From: Silurus meridionalis
Lineage: Eukaryota; Chordata; Actinopteri; Siluriformes; Siluridae
Assembly (NCBI RefSeq): GCF_014805685.1
Contig: NC_060886.1
Coordinates: forward strand, 12,482,608-12,546,607
DNA length: 64,000 nt
Direction: 5' to 3'
Position 1 is the stretch's first letter. Each line of letters begins with the position of its first letter. Below the pieces are notes generated by a model, which worked only from the letters and a program-made list of their open reading frames with translations, had not been told where the DNA came from and did no database searches. Shown here one piece after another: positions 44,133 to 54,623 of the stretch. The position numbers and the translations under genes are program-made.

Positions 44133-45989
44133 ATTTAAACATTGTCTAGGTACTACGTTCTGACTCAGTAACTTAATTTCTGAACTTAATTCATACAAGT
44201 AAATGTGACATTTAAAGACTTTTGAGAATCTATGATGGAATTTAATTGTTTGTTTTTGCTTAGTTTTTTTTTTTTAAGTTACTTACCTGAACACCTAGCA
44301 AAGACAGAGGTTAAGACATTAAAATGCCAGTCATGGAATGGCAATCCTGAAGGAACTGTGACAAGTGTACGTGTATCAATTAAACAGATGGGTTTTCAAA
44401 TCTAAGATTAGGGGCAATTCTGGAAGTATATGGAGTAGAATACCTTGGCCCGAACATGGGACCTATTGTTCTAACTATGCTTATTATTGCACAGAGGAAT
44501 AAACTACTTTCTTGGGATAAATGTTTTCTTAATGAGGCTGGATTTTAGCTGCCCCTAGGCAACAAAAGCTGGATTGATGGCCAAATTGTAGTTTTTACCC
44601 CTGTAGTTTTGTCATCAGAATCCCTGTCTCTATTCTTCCTGAGTGTCAAGGTAGCTAGCATTCTCTTTAGCTTCCCGTCAATAACCTGTGCAGTCTGTCT
44701 CAAGGTTAGAGAGCTTTTGTATTGTCTGTGCTAGAAAGAAATTAAAGTGTAAAACTTTTACCTGGAATGCTTGTCCTTAGAAAGCAATCTGCGAAAATGT
44801 CTGCGTTGTCGAGAAATGGGAACATTAAAAAGATTGACAGGTGAACCAGTGCTGTGTTTGCATTGCTATAATGACATTTTATAATTTCATGTTAAATGGC
44901 AAATTTGTAAGAACTGGTTAATTCCTCTTAAACCTGGAATTGAACAGAACCATCCATTATGAAATATGTCAATTTTTTCCTGGTCCTGAACAATAGGGTC
45001 AAATTTGTCCTAGTGCTCAAGGGACAAGTGTGAAAAATTTGCCCTTGAGGGAGTAAAACTCTTGCTATTGTATTTCTGAAAATGGTGGAGGGCTGCTGGC
45101 AAAAGTGGGTCCTGTATTCCTGCAAAATTGTTGACAATTGGTCTGAGGTGGTTTCTGTCTGTGTGCAATGCTTTGGCAGTGAAGTGCCCCACTGGCACCT
45201 ATCTGCCATTGTCTTACTCTGTGGGCTTTCATAGAATTACTAAGCCTGCTAAAGGTCTTTGGGTGCAGTTCAGCCCTTGTGCCCAAAGCTTATATGACCT
45301 AGGTAGGTGACCCACTAATGAGATAAGCTTAGTCACAGTTACTTAAATGAGCTTCATCTCTGCTTTACACCTATACTAGTAGTAGTACTAGGGAAACCTG
45401 TACACCTGTCCATTTGTGCATTTAGCTAATCGGCCATTCATGTAGCAGCATTAAAAAACATAAAATCTGGCAGATGGCCATCAATCATTGTATGAATTTT
45501 TCAACCAATTTGAGTATTATGAGGACTATTGCACAATGTCACTTTGAAAGTGCTAGTGTCGGTTTGTAAATGGAGGGCAGTGCCAGGAAAGGTAAGGAAA
45601 GTAATTTGGGATGGCGAATGTTCTGTGTATCAGTAAGCGGCAGCAGGAAAAAAGAACAGAGAGAAGAATGCCATAAGTGCGATAGCTCAGCAGTGAAAAG
45701 CTATGTGTATGTATTAATTAAAAAAAAGTCGCTAAAAAGATAAGTAAAGAGAAACAAAAGAAATGAAGAACCTGTGTGCCATTTTAAGCCTGCCTTCCAT
45801 CTCTTCATTCATGTTACAGTCACAAAGCAACGACCATCTTAGACTAGTTACATAAATATGATAGTGGGTCAAGTTCTTTCCAGGCCTTCCTAGAACTAAA
45901 TCCAATCAAATACCTGCAGTTGTGGAGATGCTGAATGAGAACATGAATGAGAATTTCATCTACAAAAAAACTTTATTTTACATTTAATT
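44133..45989. other. intergenic, nothing gene-like
   Basis: No supported gene. The minus-strand open frame around 44930-45290 has no recognisable domain. A higher-complexity block at 44500-44770 could be regulatory. Confidence 0.4.
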
Positions 45990-46617
45990 TGCAACATTAT
46001 ACATTAAACCAGCCCAATAGGGTTGAGAATTTCATACTGGATCGGTCGAGACCCAGGCTATTAACGACCGCTACAGGTATCGTTAGCCAAAAGGGTACCG
46101 GTGGAAATTGGGCTACTGTTGGCAAAAGGAGGAAAAGGAGAGGAGGAAGACATCTTCAAAGACAGCAGGAAAAGGAGAAGTGTAGGAGAGTGAAAGTTAG
46201 GGTTGGTACTTTAAATGTTGGTACTATGACTGGTAAAGAGAGGAAGATAGCTAATATGATGGAGAGGAGAATGGTAGACATGTTGTATGTTCAGGAGACC
46301 AAGTGGAAGGGAAATAAGGCCAGGAACATTGGTGGTGCGGAGAGTTTAGTAAGAGTGTAGTGGAGGTGAAAAGAGTTTCTGAAAGAGTGATGAACGTGAA
46401 GCTGGAAGTTGAAGGGGTGATGATAAATGTAATCAGTGCTTATGCTCCACAAGTGGTCTGTGAGATAGGGGAGAAGGAAAAATTCTGGAGCGAGTTAGAT
46501 GAAGTGGTAGAAGGTGTACTTAGGAAAGAACAATTGGTGATTGAGGAAAACTTCAATGGCCATGTTGGTGAAGGGAACAGAGGTGATGAGTAGGTGATGG
46601 GTAGGGTTAGTGTGCAG
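45990..46617 (+). pseudogene. RTE-type LINE 5' part, endonuclease domain, broken
   Basis: Encodes the start of an APE-type endonuclease-RT polyprotein. Readable pieces are RVGTLNVGTMTGKERK, MMERRMVDMLYVQETKWKG (the QETKW catalytic block), VINVISAYAPQV-like text and FNGHVGEGNRGDE (the DFNGH block, here with N replacing the catalytic D). A deletion or frame change near 46350 splits the frame and a stop follows the GDE. The copy is cut off at about 46618 where a Tc1-like remnant begins. The RTE clade is named from family knowledge. Confidence 0.75.
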
Positions 46618-47300
46618 TAGCACCAATGATTTATATAAATGTTTCTCGAAGTTCAAGTGGCAGACATATTTCTGCATCTACTGTCCAAAGGAGACTGTGT
46701 GAGTCAGGCCTTCATAGTTGAATTGCGGCAAATAAACCATTACTTCAAAAAAACAATATAAAAACCTAACTTGCTTGGGTCAAGAAACACAAGATCAACA
46801 GATCAGTGAAAAACTGTCCTTTGTTCTGTTAAGTCCTAATTTGAGATTTTTGGTTCGAACTTCCGTATCTTTGTCACGGAACGTGCAGAAGGTGAACGGA
46901 TGGCTCCTGAATGTGTTCCTGACAGTTCCACTTTGAAGCATGGGTAAGAAGGTGTGATGGTGTGGGGGTGCTTTGCTAGTGACACTGTTGGTGATTTAGT
47001 AAAAATTAAAGGAACAATTAACCAGAATTTTGCAAATACATGCCATCCCATCTGGTTTGCACTTAATGAGACCATTATTTTTTTTCCAATAGGACAATGA
47101 CCTCCAAATACATTTCTTTGTTATGTAAGATATTTGATATTTAACACAATTTTGTTGACAATATATTTCCATATTTATTCTGTCATAATTCCAATGTCTT
47201 CAGTATTAAACTACAGAGTTGAAAACAATAAAAATTTAGAAAAAAACATTGAGCAAGAAGGTGTGTCTGGTAGTGTCTTTTGGCTGGTAGTGTATATATC
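46618..47300 (+). pseudogene. decayed Tc1-like transposon inserted in or abutting the LINE
   Basis: On the + strand, 46650-47110 carries recognisable Tc1-like transposase text: TVQRRLCESGLHS-like and KKHKI-like pieces, then EGVMVWGCFASDTVGD near 46950, and IPSG-like and FPIGQ-like pieces ahead of a damaged DND motif near 47093. Several frameshifts and stops separate them. The 3' end carries a GGTGTGTCTGGTAGTGTCTT block and a GCTGGTAGTGTATATAT end near 47282-47298, of Tc1 terminal-repeat type. The 5' terminal repeat is missing. Confidence 0.7.
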
Positions 47301-47449
47301 AGTACCAAGCTGTCAGGGCCATAAACACCTTTTCTGCTGGCCTAAACACTTTCAGAACTACTGACTTATGGTTTATTATATTTTTGTCCATGAATGTGTA
47401 TTAAATTATTTCCAATAGTCTATTCTTTTCATTTCATAGCATTTCTCTC

Positions 47450-47990
47450 AGGTGTACTGCTGCCAGGAGCAGCGTATCCGAGTGAAAGTTTCGGTTTGAG
47501 TTTCTATCCAATCAGATTTTAGCCATTACATCACATTTTGCCATACGGCCAGCAGAAATGAACAGATTGGGCTTTTGGTAGATTAAAATCCATGTCACAT
47601 GAAGCTGTTGCTTTAACCAATTAAATTGCAATTTGGGCACACAAAGGCCATTTAATTGGTGGCCAGGCTTGTCTGCATTTTCGCATCCTTTAACTGGATG
47701 GTCAGAGAGAGCACTAATCAAACTCTCAACCCGCATCTGTAGCAAAATGCTCAAGCTCAAACATGTTAATGTGGATTCTATAGCTGTTCTTTCATTAAAC
47801 AATGGCTGACAGAGGAGAAGAAATGGATTTGGTTGCAGACATACGTATACTAACGTTTATAAGATACACATTTCATAATGGACTTCATGAGGAAAGGTCA
47901 GCCAACACAGTTCAAAACAGCTTTTTAATTAACCATTTATACTTTTGCATTTTCTTTCCTGTAGAATTTGGACAAAAACACAGAATTTAA
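47450..47990 (+). repeat. possible 5' remnant of a hAT-type autonomous element
   Basis: About 350 bp of non-coding lead sequence runs into an open frame starting MADRGEEMDLVADIR at 47802, which stops after 62 codons. The layout (long conserved-looking leader, then a short truncated N-terminus) resembles the 5' part of a dispersed DNA transposon. I recognise the text only vaguely, so the class is a guess. Confidence 0.25.
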
Positions 47991-48579
47991 CTTAATTTTA
48001 ATACCCCAAGAAAAAAATCTAATTCACAGAAAAAATGCACAAAAAAATGCATGGAAAAATCCAGTCTTATTTTATAAGGTTATATTGATGCTTCTATTAG
48101 AGGTGTATGTGGGTCCAGCTGTGACTGGAGTGAAAGGAGACATGTTGAATTGTGTTAATTGTTTTTTTTTTTTTTTTGCTTTAGTAATGGCATTCAAACT
48201 CACTGCATGAGATATCTGTCTGTGATGCAGCCAGGTATTATTTCTGTTTAATTTCGGTAGAGTTAGCAAAACATAAAATTGCTTGTCGTTTTTTATTAAC
48301 GCAATTTAATATTATTAACATTTGTGATCAACATTTGAAGAGTTGACATTTTTTAAATGCCTGCTTGGTTAAATAATATATAAAATAATATTTGTAAATG
48401 TTTAATAAAAAATAAAACATAATGCAATTAATGAAATACACTTTTTTATTATATTGATTAAAATGAGTAATCAATTAAATTAGCACAAATTAAATCAAAT
48501 AAATGGCAAAATTTAATTAAATAGTTTACATTTGTTATGCCCTATTTGCTATTACACCACATCATATAGATGTGTATGT

Positions 48580-48615
<36 letters not shown>

Positions 48616-49096
48616 TTTACATTTAATATTAATTTTTCTATAGATATGATCTATGATCTTAAATGTTCTACTTATTTTAGCATACTTTAACAATATCATA
48701 ATTCCTATTGTTCATTAATTGACTCTCTGGATATGCGAAATTGTCCGAATTTCCGTTTAAGAGAAATTCTTAAATCTGGGCATAAAGCCCAAACGAATCA
48801 ATAGCTCTAGGGTCAGACATTAGCCTCTTTTTGGTTAGCAGCTAACCCTAGCGCTATGGATTCTTTAGCGTTTTATGCATGTGCAAAACAAATCCTATTT
48901 TCTTTATAGAGTGAGTATCCACAGTAACACTGCGCTTACTCTAGAAGTGCTCACTAACACAAATTTAGACAGATTTGTGAACAATATTTGAGAGAAATAG
49001 GCCTTTTGTGTGCATAGAAAAAGTCTAAGATCTTTAAGTTCAGCTTGTGAAAAATGGGGGAAAAAACAAAAGTCTTGCGTTTATAATTTTGTTCAG
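47991..49096. other. intergenic, AT-rich
   Basis: No supported gene. It includes a T-run near 48163, a (GT)n run at 48582-48614 and very AT-rich DNA. Confidence 0.45.
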
Positions 49097-49480
49097 TGTA
49101 TATACACTCCTGAGCAAAATCCTTAGACTGGGGGAAACATTCCAAGTATTTGCAAGAAAGTAACTTTCATTCATCTTTCAATGTCCCATGTTTGGTGCCC
49201 TCTTGCAAATTCCAAATGGGCAAGTTTGTGGTGTGGGAGGAGACGTAGCTTTCAAATAAGTTTTTTGTTCTTTAAGCCCATCTTTCGCAGATGCCGTCTC
49301 ATGGTTATTGGGCTCCAACATCAGCATCAGAAAGGGTCCTTATTTGGGTCGAGGTTCAGCCTGTCTCTTCACAGAAAACCCATCAGATCCTCCTGCTCAG
49401 TGAAAGTAAAATATTTTTCACTTGATTGTCTCAATATTCAGGATCTCTTAAGAAATTTTAGATGACTGTCTTACTGCGTC
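49097..49480 (-). pseudogene. internally deleted Tc1-like element
   Basis: The left end carries a Tc1-type terminal repeat (TATACACTCCTGAGCAAAAT at about 49100). The minus-strand translation of the body gives decayed N-terminal transposase text such as LEFARGHQTWDIE and PITMRRHLRKMGLK, with stops. The catalytic half is missing. A second piece of the same kind of terminal repeat (AAAATCTTAAGACCGGGTG) lies at 49780-49825 in the same direction and so belongs to another copy. Confidence 0.5.
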
Positions 49481-49509
49481 CTACCTCTGCAGCAATAGTG
49501 CATTGCGAG

Positions 49510-49660
49510 AGCCCTTGCTTGTGCAGCTCAACAATCCTGCCAAGTTTCAAAAGATCCTATCTTCGTGGATGAGTGCTCACCAACTAAAATTCAACCCCAG
49601 CAAAACAGAACTGCTGGTCATCCCAGGTGATTCACCTCCAGGTCAAGGCTCTTCTCTGTT
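49510..49660 (+). pseudogene. L2/CR1-like LINE RT fragment
   Basis: Translates to ISSWMSAHQLKFNPSKTELL-type text (seen at about 49558-49617), a block that follows the catalytic motif in the reverse transcriptase of L2/CR1-like fish LINEs. Only about 150 bp remain, ending in a microsatellite. Confidence 0.55.
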
Positions 49661-49669
49661 CTGGCACCA

Positions 49670-49850
<181 letters not shown>

Positions 49851-51363
49851 GCGCAAGTTCTCCCATTTAGAAATCATGGAGGGGTCTGAAATTGTCATTG
49901 TAGGTGCATGTCCACTGTGAAAGACATAATCTAAAAAAAAAAATCCAGAAATTACAATGTATGATTTTTTAACTATTTATTTGTATGATACAGCTGCAAA
50001 TAAGTATTTGAACACCTGAGAAAGTCAATGTTAATATTTGGTACAGTAGCCTTTGTTTGCAATTACAGAGGTCAAACGTTTCCTGTAGTTTTTCACCAGG
50101 TTTGCACACACTGCAGGAGGGATTTTGGCCCACTTCTCCAAACAGATTTTCTCTAGATCAGTCAGGTTTCTGGCTTGTCGCTGAGAAACACGGAGTTTGA
50201 GCTCCCTCCAAAGATTCTCTATTGGGTTTAGGTCTGGAGACTGGCTAGGCCACGCCAGAACCTTGATATGCTTCTTACAGAGCCACTCCTTGGTTATCCT
50301 GGCTGTGTGCTTCAGGTCATTGTCATGTTGGAAGACCCAGCCTCGACCCATCTTTAATGCTCTAACTGAGGGAAGGAGGTTGTTCCCCAAAATCTCGCAA
50401 TACATGGCCCCGGTCATCCTCTCCTTAATACAGTGCAGTCGCCCTGTCCCATGTGCAGAAAAACACCCCCAAAGCATGATGCTACCACTCCCATGCTTCA
50501 CAGTAGGGATGGTGTTCTTGGGATGGAACTCATCATTCTTCTTCCTCCAAACACGTTTAGTGGAATTATGACCCAAAAGTTCTATTTTGGTCTCATCTGA
50601 CCACATGACTTTCTCCCATGACTCCTCTGGATCATCCAAATGGTCATTGGCAAACGTAAGACATGCCTGGACATGGGCTGGTTTAAGCAGGGGAACCTTC
50701 CGTGCCATGCATGATTTCAAACCATGACGTCTTAGTGTATTACCAACAGTAACCTTGGAAACGGTGGTCCCAGCTCTTTTCAGGTCATTGACCAGCTCCT
50801 CCCGTGTAGTTCTGGGCTGATTTCTTACCTTCCTTAGGATCATTGAAACCCCACGAGGTGAGATCTTGCATGGAGCCCCAGTCCGAGGGTGATTGACAGT
50901 CATGTTTAGCTTCTTCCATTTTCTAATGATTGCTCCAGCAGTGGACCTTTTTTCACCAAGCTGCTTGGCAATTTCCCCGTAGCCATTTCCAGCCTTGTGG
51001 AGGTGTACAATTTTGTCTCTAGTGTCTTTGGACAGCTCTTTGGTCTTGGCCATGTTAGTAGTTAGATTCTTACTGATTGTATGGGGTGGACAGGTGTCTT
51101 TATGAAGCTATCGACCTCAAACAGGTGCATCGAATTTAGGATAATAAATGTAGTGGAGGTGGACATTTTAAAGGCAGACTAACAGGTCTTTGAGGGTCAG
51201 AATTCTAGCTGATGGACAGGTGTTCAAATACTTTTTTGCAGCTGCATCATACAAATAAATAGTTTAAAAATCATATATTGTGATTTCTGGATTCTCTTCT
51301 TTTTAGATTATGTCTCTCACAGTGGACATGCACCTACGATGACAATTTAGGACCCCTCCATGT
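49851..51363 (-). mobile_element. Tc1-like transposon with intact transposase, tips missing
   Basis: Long inverted arms flank the transposase. The left arm 49851-50035 and right arm 51195-51363 are inverted copies, sharing for example AGGTGCATGTCCACTGTGA on the left and TCACAGTGGACATGCACCT on the right, and GCAGCTGCATCATACAAATA on the right with its complement on the left. Inner GTGTTCAAATACTT sites fit the internal direct repeat of IR/DR-type Tc1 elements. The outer tips are not found: the left arm stops at an AT microsatellite and the right arm stops after CCCCTCCATG at 51363. Without the outer repeats the copy is probably not mobile. Confidence 0.8.
50031..51053 (-). CDS. Tc1-like DD34E transposase, full-length open frame
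   Basis: 340 residues with no interruption, the usual Tc1/mariner length. The N-terminal half (about 1-110) is the paired-like helix-turn-helix DNA-binding region, beginning [16 protein letters not shown]. The DDE catalytic domain has D153 (WSDETKIE), D244 (QHDND) and E279 (PDLNPIEN), with 34 residues between the last two, i.e. DD34E. A glycine-rich box lies at about 187-205. The enzyme would cut and rejoin the element at TA dinucleotides. Departures from the usual family text, such as DNDLKH for DNDPKH and LAWPSQ for LEWPSQ, suggest some decay. It resembles the Passport branch of fish Tc1 elements as I recall it. The host element lacks its outer tips. Confidence 0.9.
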   Translation of the reverse strand: MAKTKELSKDTRDKIVHLHKAGNGYGEIAKQLGEKRSTAGAIIRKWKKLNMTVNHPRTGAPCKISPRGVSMILRKVRNQPRTTREELVNDLKRAGTTVSKVTVGNTLRRHGLKSCMARKVPLLKPAHVQACLTFANDHLDDPEESWEKVMWSDETKIELLGHNSTKRVWRKKNDEFHPKNTIPTVKHGSGSIMLWGCFSAHGTGRLHCIKERMTGAMYCEILGNNLLPSVRALKMGRGWVFQHDNDLKHTARITKEWLCKKHIKVLAWPSQSPDLNPIENLWRELKLRVSQRQARNLTDLEKICLEKWAKIPPAVCANLVKNYRKRLTSVIANKGYCTKY

Positions 51364-51479
51364 TGTCAACGAGTGTCGTTATCTATTAGTTGGGCTGCTC
51401 AAGTTATGGGTGATCATGATGTCAAGATAACACACACACTTGCAAAATTTCAGACAGGACAGGTCAACCGGCAGCAGGA

Positions 51480-54130
51480 AAAAAAAAATGGTTAGGGATC
51501 CCCCTGTCCTCTACATCTGCCTCTATCAAAACAACTACCTGCATGTTTTCCTTCCTTACATCCATAAACCTCCTCCTTGGCCTTCCTATTTTTCTTCCTT
51601 CCTGGTGGCTCAATCCTCATTATTATTTGACCTCCCTACTCCATGTTCCTCTTCTGCACATGTTCAAAACACCTCAATCTCGCCTCCTTCACCTTGTCTC
51701 CAAAACGTCATACATGCACTGTTACTCTAATAAACTCATTTCTAATCCTGCATTCTCGTTACTCCAATGAAATCTCAGCATCTTCAGCTCTGCTACCTCC
51801 AACTCCACCTCTTGTCTTTTACTCATTACCACTGTCTCTAGACCATACAACATCACAGGTCTCACCACAGTCCTATAAACTTTCCCTTTCATTCTTGTAG
51901 ATACTCTTCTATCACAAGTCACTCCTGCCACTCCACCCTGCCTGCACTTTTTTCTTCACTTCTCTAAAACACTCTTCATTACTTTCCGCTGGTACCTACA
52001 CTCTTCCACCTTCACCACCTCTTTTCCCTGCAACCGCACCACTCCACTGCCCTCCCTCTCATTCACACACATATACTCTGTCTTACTCCTTCTGACTTCT
52101 ACTCTCACCACAAATCACAATATCATACGCAAACATCAGTCCATGGAGACTCCTTTCTGATCTCGTCCGTCAACCTGTCCATCACCACAGTGAACAGGAA
52201 AGAGCCTAGAGCTAATCCTTAATGCAGTTTCACCTTCACCTTGAACCAGTCTGTCGTTCCAACTGCACACTTCACTGCTGTCACGCTGTCCTCATACATG
52301 TCCTGCACCAGCCTTACATACTTCTCTGCCACACCAGACTTCCTCATACAACACCACAACTCCTTTCTCAGCATTCTGCTACGCTTTCTCTAGATCCACA
52401 ACACACAATGCAACTCTATCTGACCTTCTCTATACTTCTCAGTCAACATTCTCAAAGCAAATATTGCGTCTGTGGTGCTCTTCCTCGGCATGAAACCATA
52501 CTGTTGCTCACAGATGGTCACCTCTTCTCTCAGCATGGCTTCCACTACTCTTTCCCATAACTTCATGGTGTAATATAGGTACTGCAGGTCTGCACATCTC
52601 CCTTATTCTTAAACATTGGTACCAGCACAATTCTTCTCCATTCCTTAGGCATCCTCTCACCTTTCAAAATCCATGCTACTACTGGTATGTCATCTGGTCC
52701 AACTGACTTGTCACTCTTTATCCTCTTAATCACTGCTCTCAATTAATTCCTCTTTATTAATTCTATCCACTTTCTTCTTCACCATCTCCACATCATCCAC
52801 CCTTCTCTCTCTCTCTCATTTTTCTCATTCATCAGCTGCTCAAAATACTTCCTCAACCTTCTCAACACACTCTCCTCACTAGCCAACCCATTTTTATCTA
52901 CATTCTATTTCTCTCACTTGAAGCACATTCTGACCTGCTTGGACCCTCTGCCCAGCCATATACAGTACAGACCAAAAGTTTGGACACACCTTCTCATTCA
53001 AGGAGTTTTCTTTATTTTCATGACTATGAAAATTGTAGAGTCACACTGAAGGCATCAAAACTATGAATTAACACATATGGAATTATATACATAACAAAAA
53101 AGTGTGAAACAACTGAAAATATGTCATATTGTAGGTTCTTCAAAGTAGCCACCTTTTGCTTAGATTACTGCTTTGCACACTCTTGGCATTCTCTTGATGC
53201 CTACTTTGAAGAACCTACAATATGACATATTTTCAGTTCACTTTTTTGTTATGTATATAATTCCACGTGTTAATTCATAGTTTTGATGCCTTCAGTGTGA
53301 ATCTACAATTTTCATAGTCATGAAAATAAAGAAAACTCTTTGAATGAGCAGGTGTGTCCAAACTTTTGGTCTGTACTGTATATATAATATATATAAATTT
53401 TGGTCTGTACGGTATATATAATATATATACAGTACAGACCAAAAGTTTGGACACACAAGGTGTGGTCTGTACTGTACACACATGCCACAGGCCTTGGTAT
53501 AAATCCTTTTCTCCTTCCTTAGTTTCCAACTTCTCATACAGCTCCTCATATGCCCTATCCTTTGCTTTGGCCACATTCCTCTTCACCTGCTGCCACATCT
53601 TCTTGTACTAATGCCTTCTCCATTCTGTTTTGCCAACCTCTTTCTCCTTATACTCTCTTGCACTTCCTCATTCCACCACCATGTCTCTTTATCTTCCTTT
53701 GTCTTTCCAGATGTCACACCATGTATCTTTCTTGCTGTCTTCCTTATCACTTCTGCAGTAAATGCCCAATCTTCCAGCACCACCTCACCACCACCAAGCC
53801 TATGTCTGACCTCTACCCTGAATCTCACACTACAGTCTTCCTCCTTTAGTTTCCACCACTAGTTCTCACTCTCCCCCTAATCTTCTTCACCTCCAAAACC
53901 ATCCTACAGACCACCATCCGATGCTCTCTAGCCACACTGCAAACACCTTACGGTCTCCAATCTCCTTCAGGTTGCATCTCCTGCATAGTATATAGTCCAC
54001 CTGTGTGCACCTTCCTCCACTCTTATACTGTACATCACCCTATGCTCATCCTTCATCCCATCACCTCCTCATCACCTCTGTTTATTTCTTGGTGCACTCT
54101 CCACCACTTCATTTAACTAACTCCAGAAAT
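51480..54130 (-). pseudogene. RTE-type LINE, 5'-truncated, broken, split by a foldback element
   Basis: Minus-strand translation gives, in order from about 54130, the end of an endonuclease (NRGDEEVMG near 54080), the linker (VTSGKTKEDKETWWWNEEVQ at about 53690, KDRAYEELYEKLETKEGEKD at about 53520), the reverse transcriptase, and the C-terminus (MKGKVYRTVVRPVMLYGLET near 51850, ELEVAELKMLRF near 51780). The catalytic FADD block reads FAYD (52120-52135), and stops and frameshifts are frequent. The same family is on the + strand at 45990-46617. A foldback element (52961-53476) interrupts it. Confidence 0.85.
52961..53476. mobile_element. foldback (palindromic) Tc1-type MITE nested in a LINE
   Basis: The main unit 52961-53380 starts TACAGTACAGACCAAAAGT and ends with its complement at 53380. 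The left arm (to about 53150) and right arm (from about 53198) are inverted copies of about 180 bp, both carrying the GTTCTTCAAAGTAG and TGACATATTTTCAGTT text. A central loop of about 45 bp has TACTGCTTTGCACACTCTTG. A second, shorter nest follows at 53397-53476 (two more TIR tips flanking almost nothing). The unit sits between linker and RT text of the minus-strand LINE, so it inserted after the LINE. Confidence 0.8.
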
Positions 54131-54254
54131 TTGCAGCGTTTCTGTGTAATTAAGATGTGGGGATTTAAAACTCGCGCGCTCTTACTGGACCGCTAGAAGG
54201 CGTTCAAGTTCTTTTGTCTTTCCTTTTCTTTTTTCTTGAATAAATCTTTCCAAT

Positions 54255-54321
54255 ACGCATGCGCGGTGAGCGCCAGCCTAAGTAGGCCGAGACGCATGCG
54301 CGAAAGTGGTGCGCATGCGCG
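54255..54321 (+). promoter_or_regulatory. rev1: rev1 promoter with three NRF1-type sites
   Basis: Three ACGCATGCGCG/GCGCATGCGCG blocks occur at 54255-54265, 54292-54302 and 54311-54321. The last, with its flanking T at 54310, fits the NRF1 consensus YGCGCAYGCGCR exactly. The surroundings are locally GC- and CpG-rich with no TATA box. Clustered NRF1 sites are typical of housekeeping and DNA-metabolism promoters. The block lies 2.5 kb upstream of the rev1 start codon in the same direction. Confidence 0.6.
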
Positions 54322-54329
54322 GTAAGTGG

Positions 54330-54623
54330 CGGGCAGGAGACGCAACTCGGGTGGTGACAGACTCGGAGAAGAGCTTCCAGTGAACGGTGGACGGGCGAAT
54401 GGCAATGGAGAGAGGGGATGGTACAGGGAGAGGGATCATTGTGGAGCCACGAGAGCATGTCGGTGATACCGAGAGACGCTGTTTGCACCACTGTTCCTTT
54501 AGTGATCATTTGAAACACACGTAGGGAGGATTAAAGTGGACGACGCTGCTGATCTCTGGAAGAAACGGCGCGTTGGTTTGGACAGATCATAACATTAGTA
54601 AGAGAAAAGAGGGGGAGAATTAG
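54330..54623 (+). other. rev1: putative rev1 non-coding first exon
   Basis: GC-rich sequence directly downstream of the NRF1 cluster that ends in TTAG|GTGAGC, a good donor with GT at 54624-54625. The matching acceptor could be CTTTACCTGTCAG at 56793, ten bases ahead of the start codon, giving a 5' UTR intron of about 2.2 kb. The start of the exon is not defined. Confidence 0.4.

Noticed and set aside
44928..45310. Overlapping minus- and plus-strand frames
   Set aside because: No recognisable domain. They could be an old repeat, but I could not name one.
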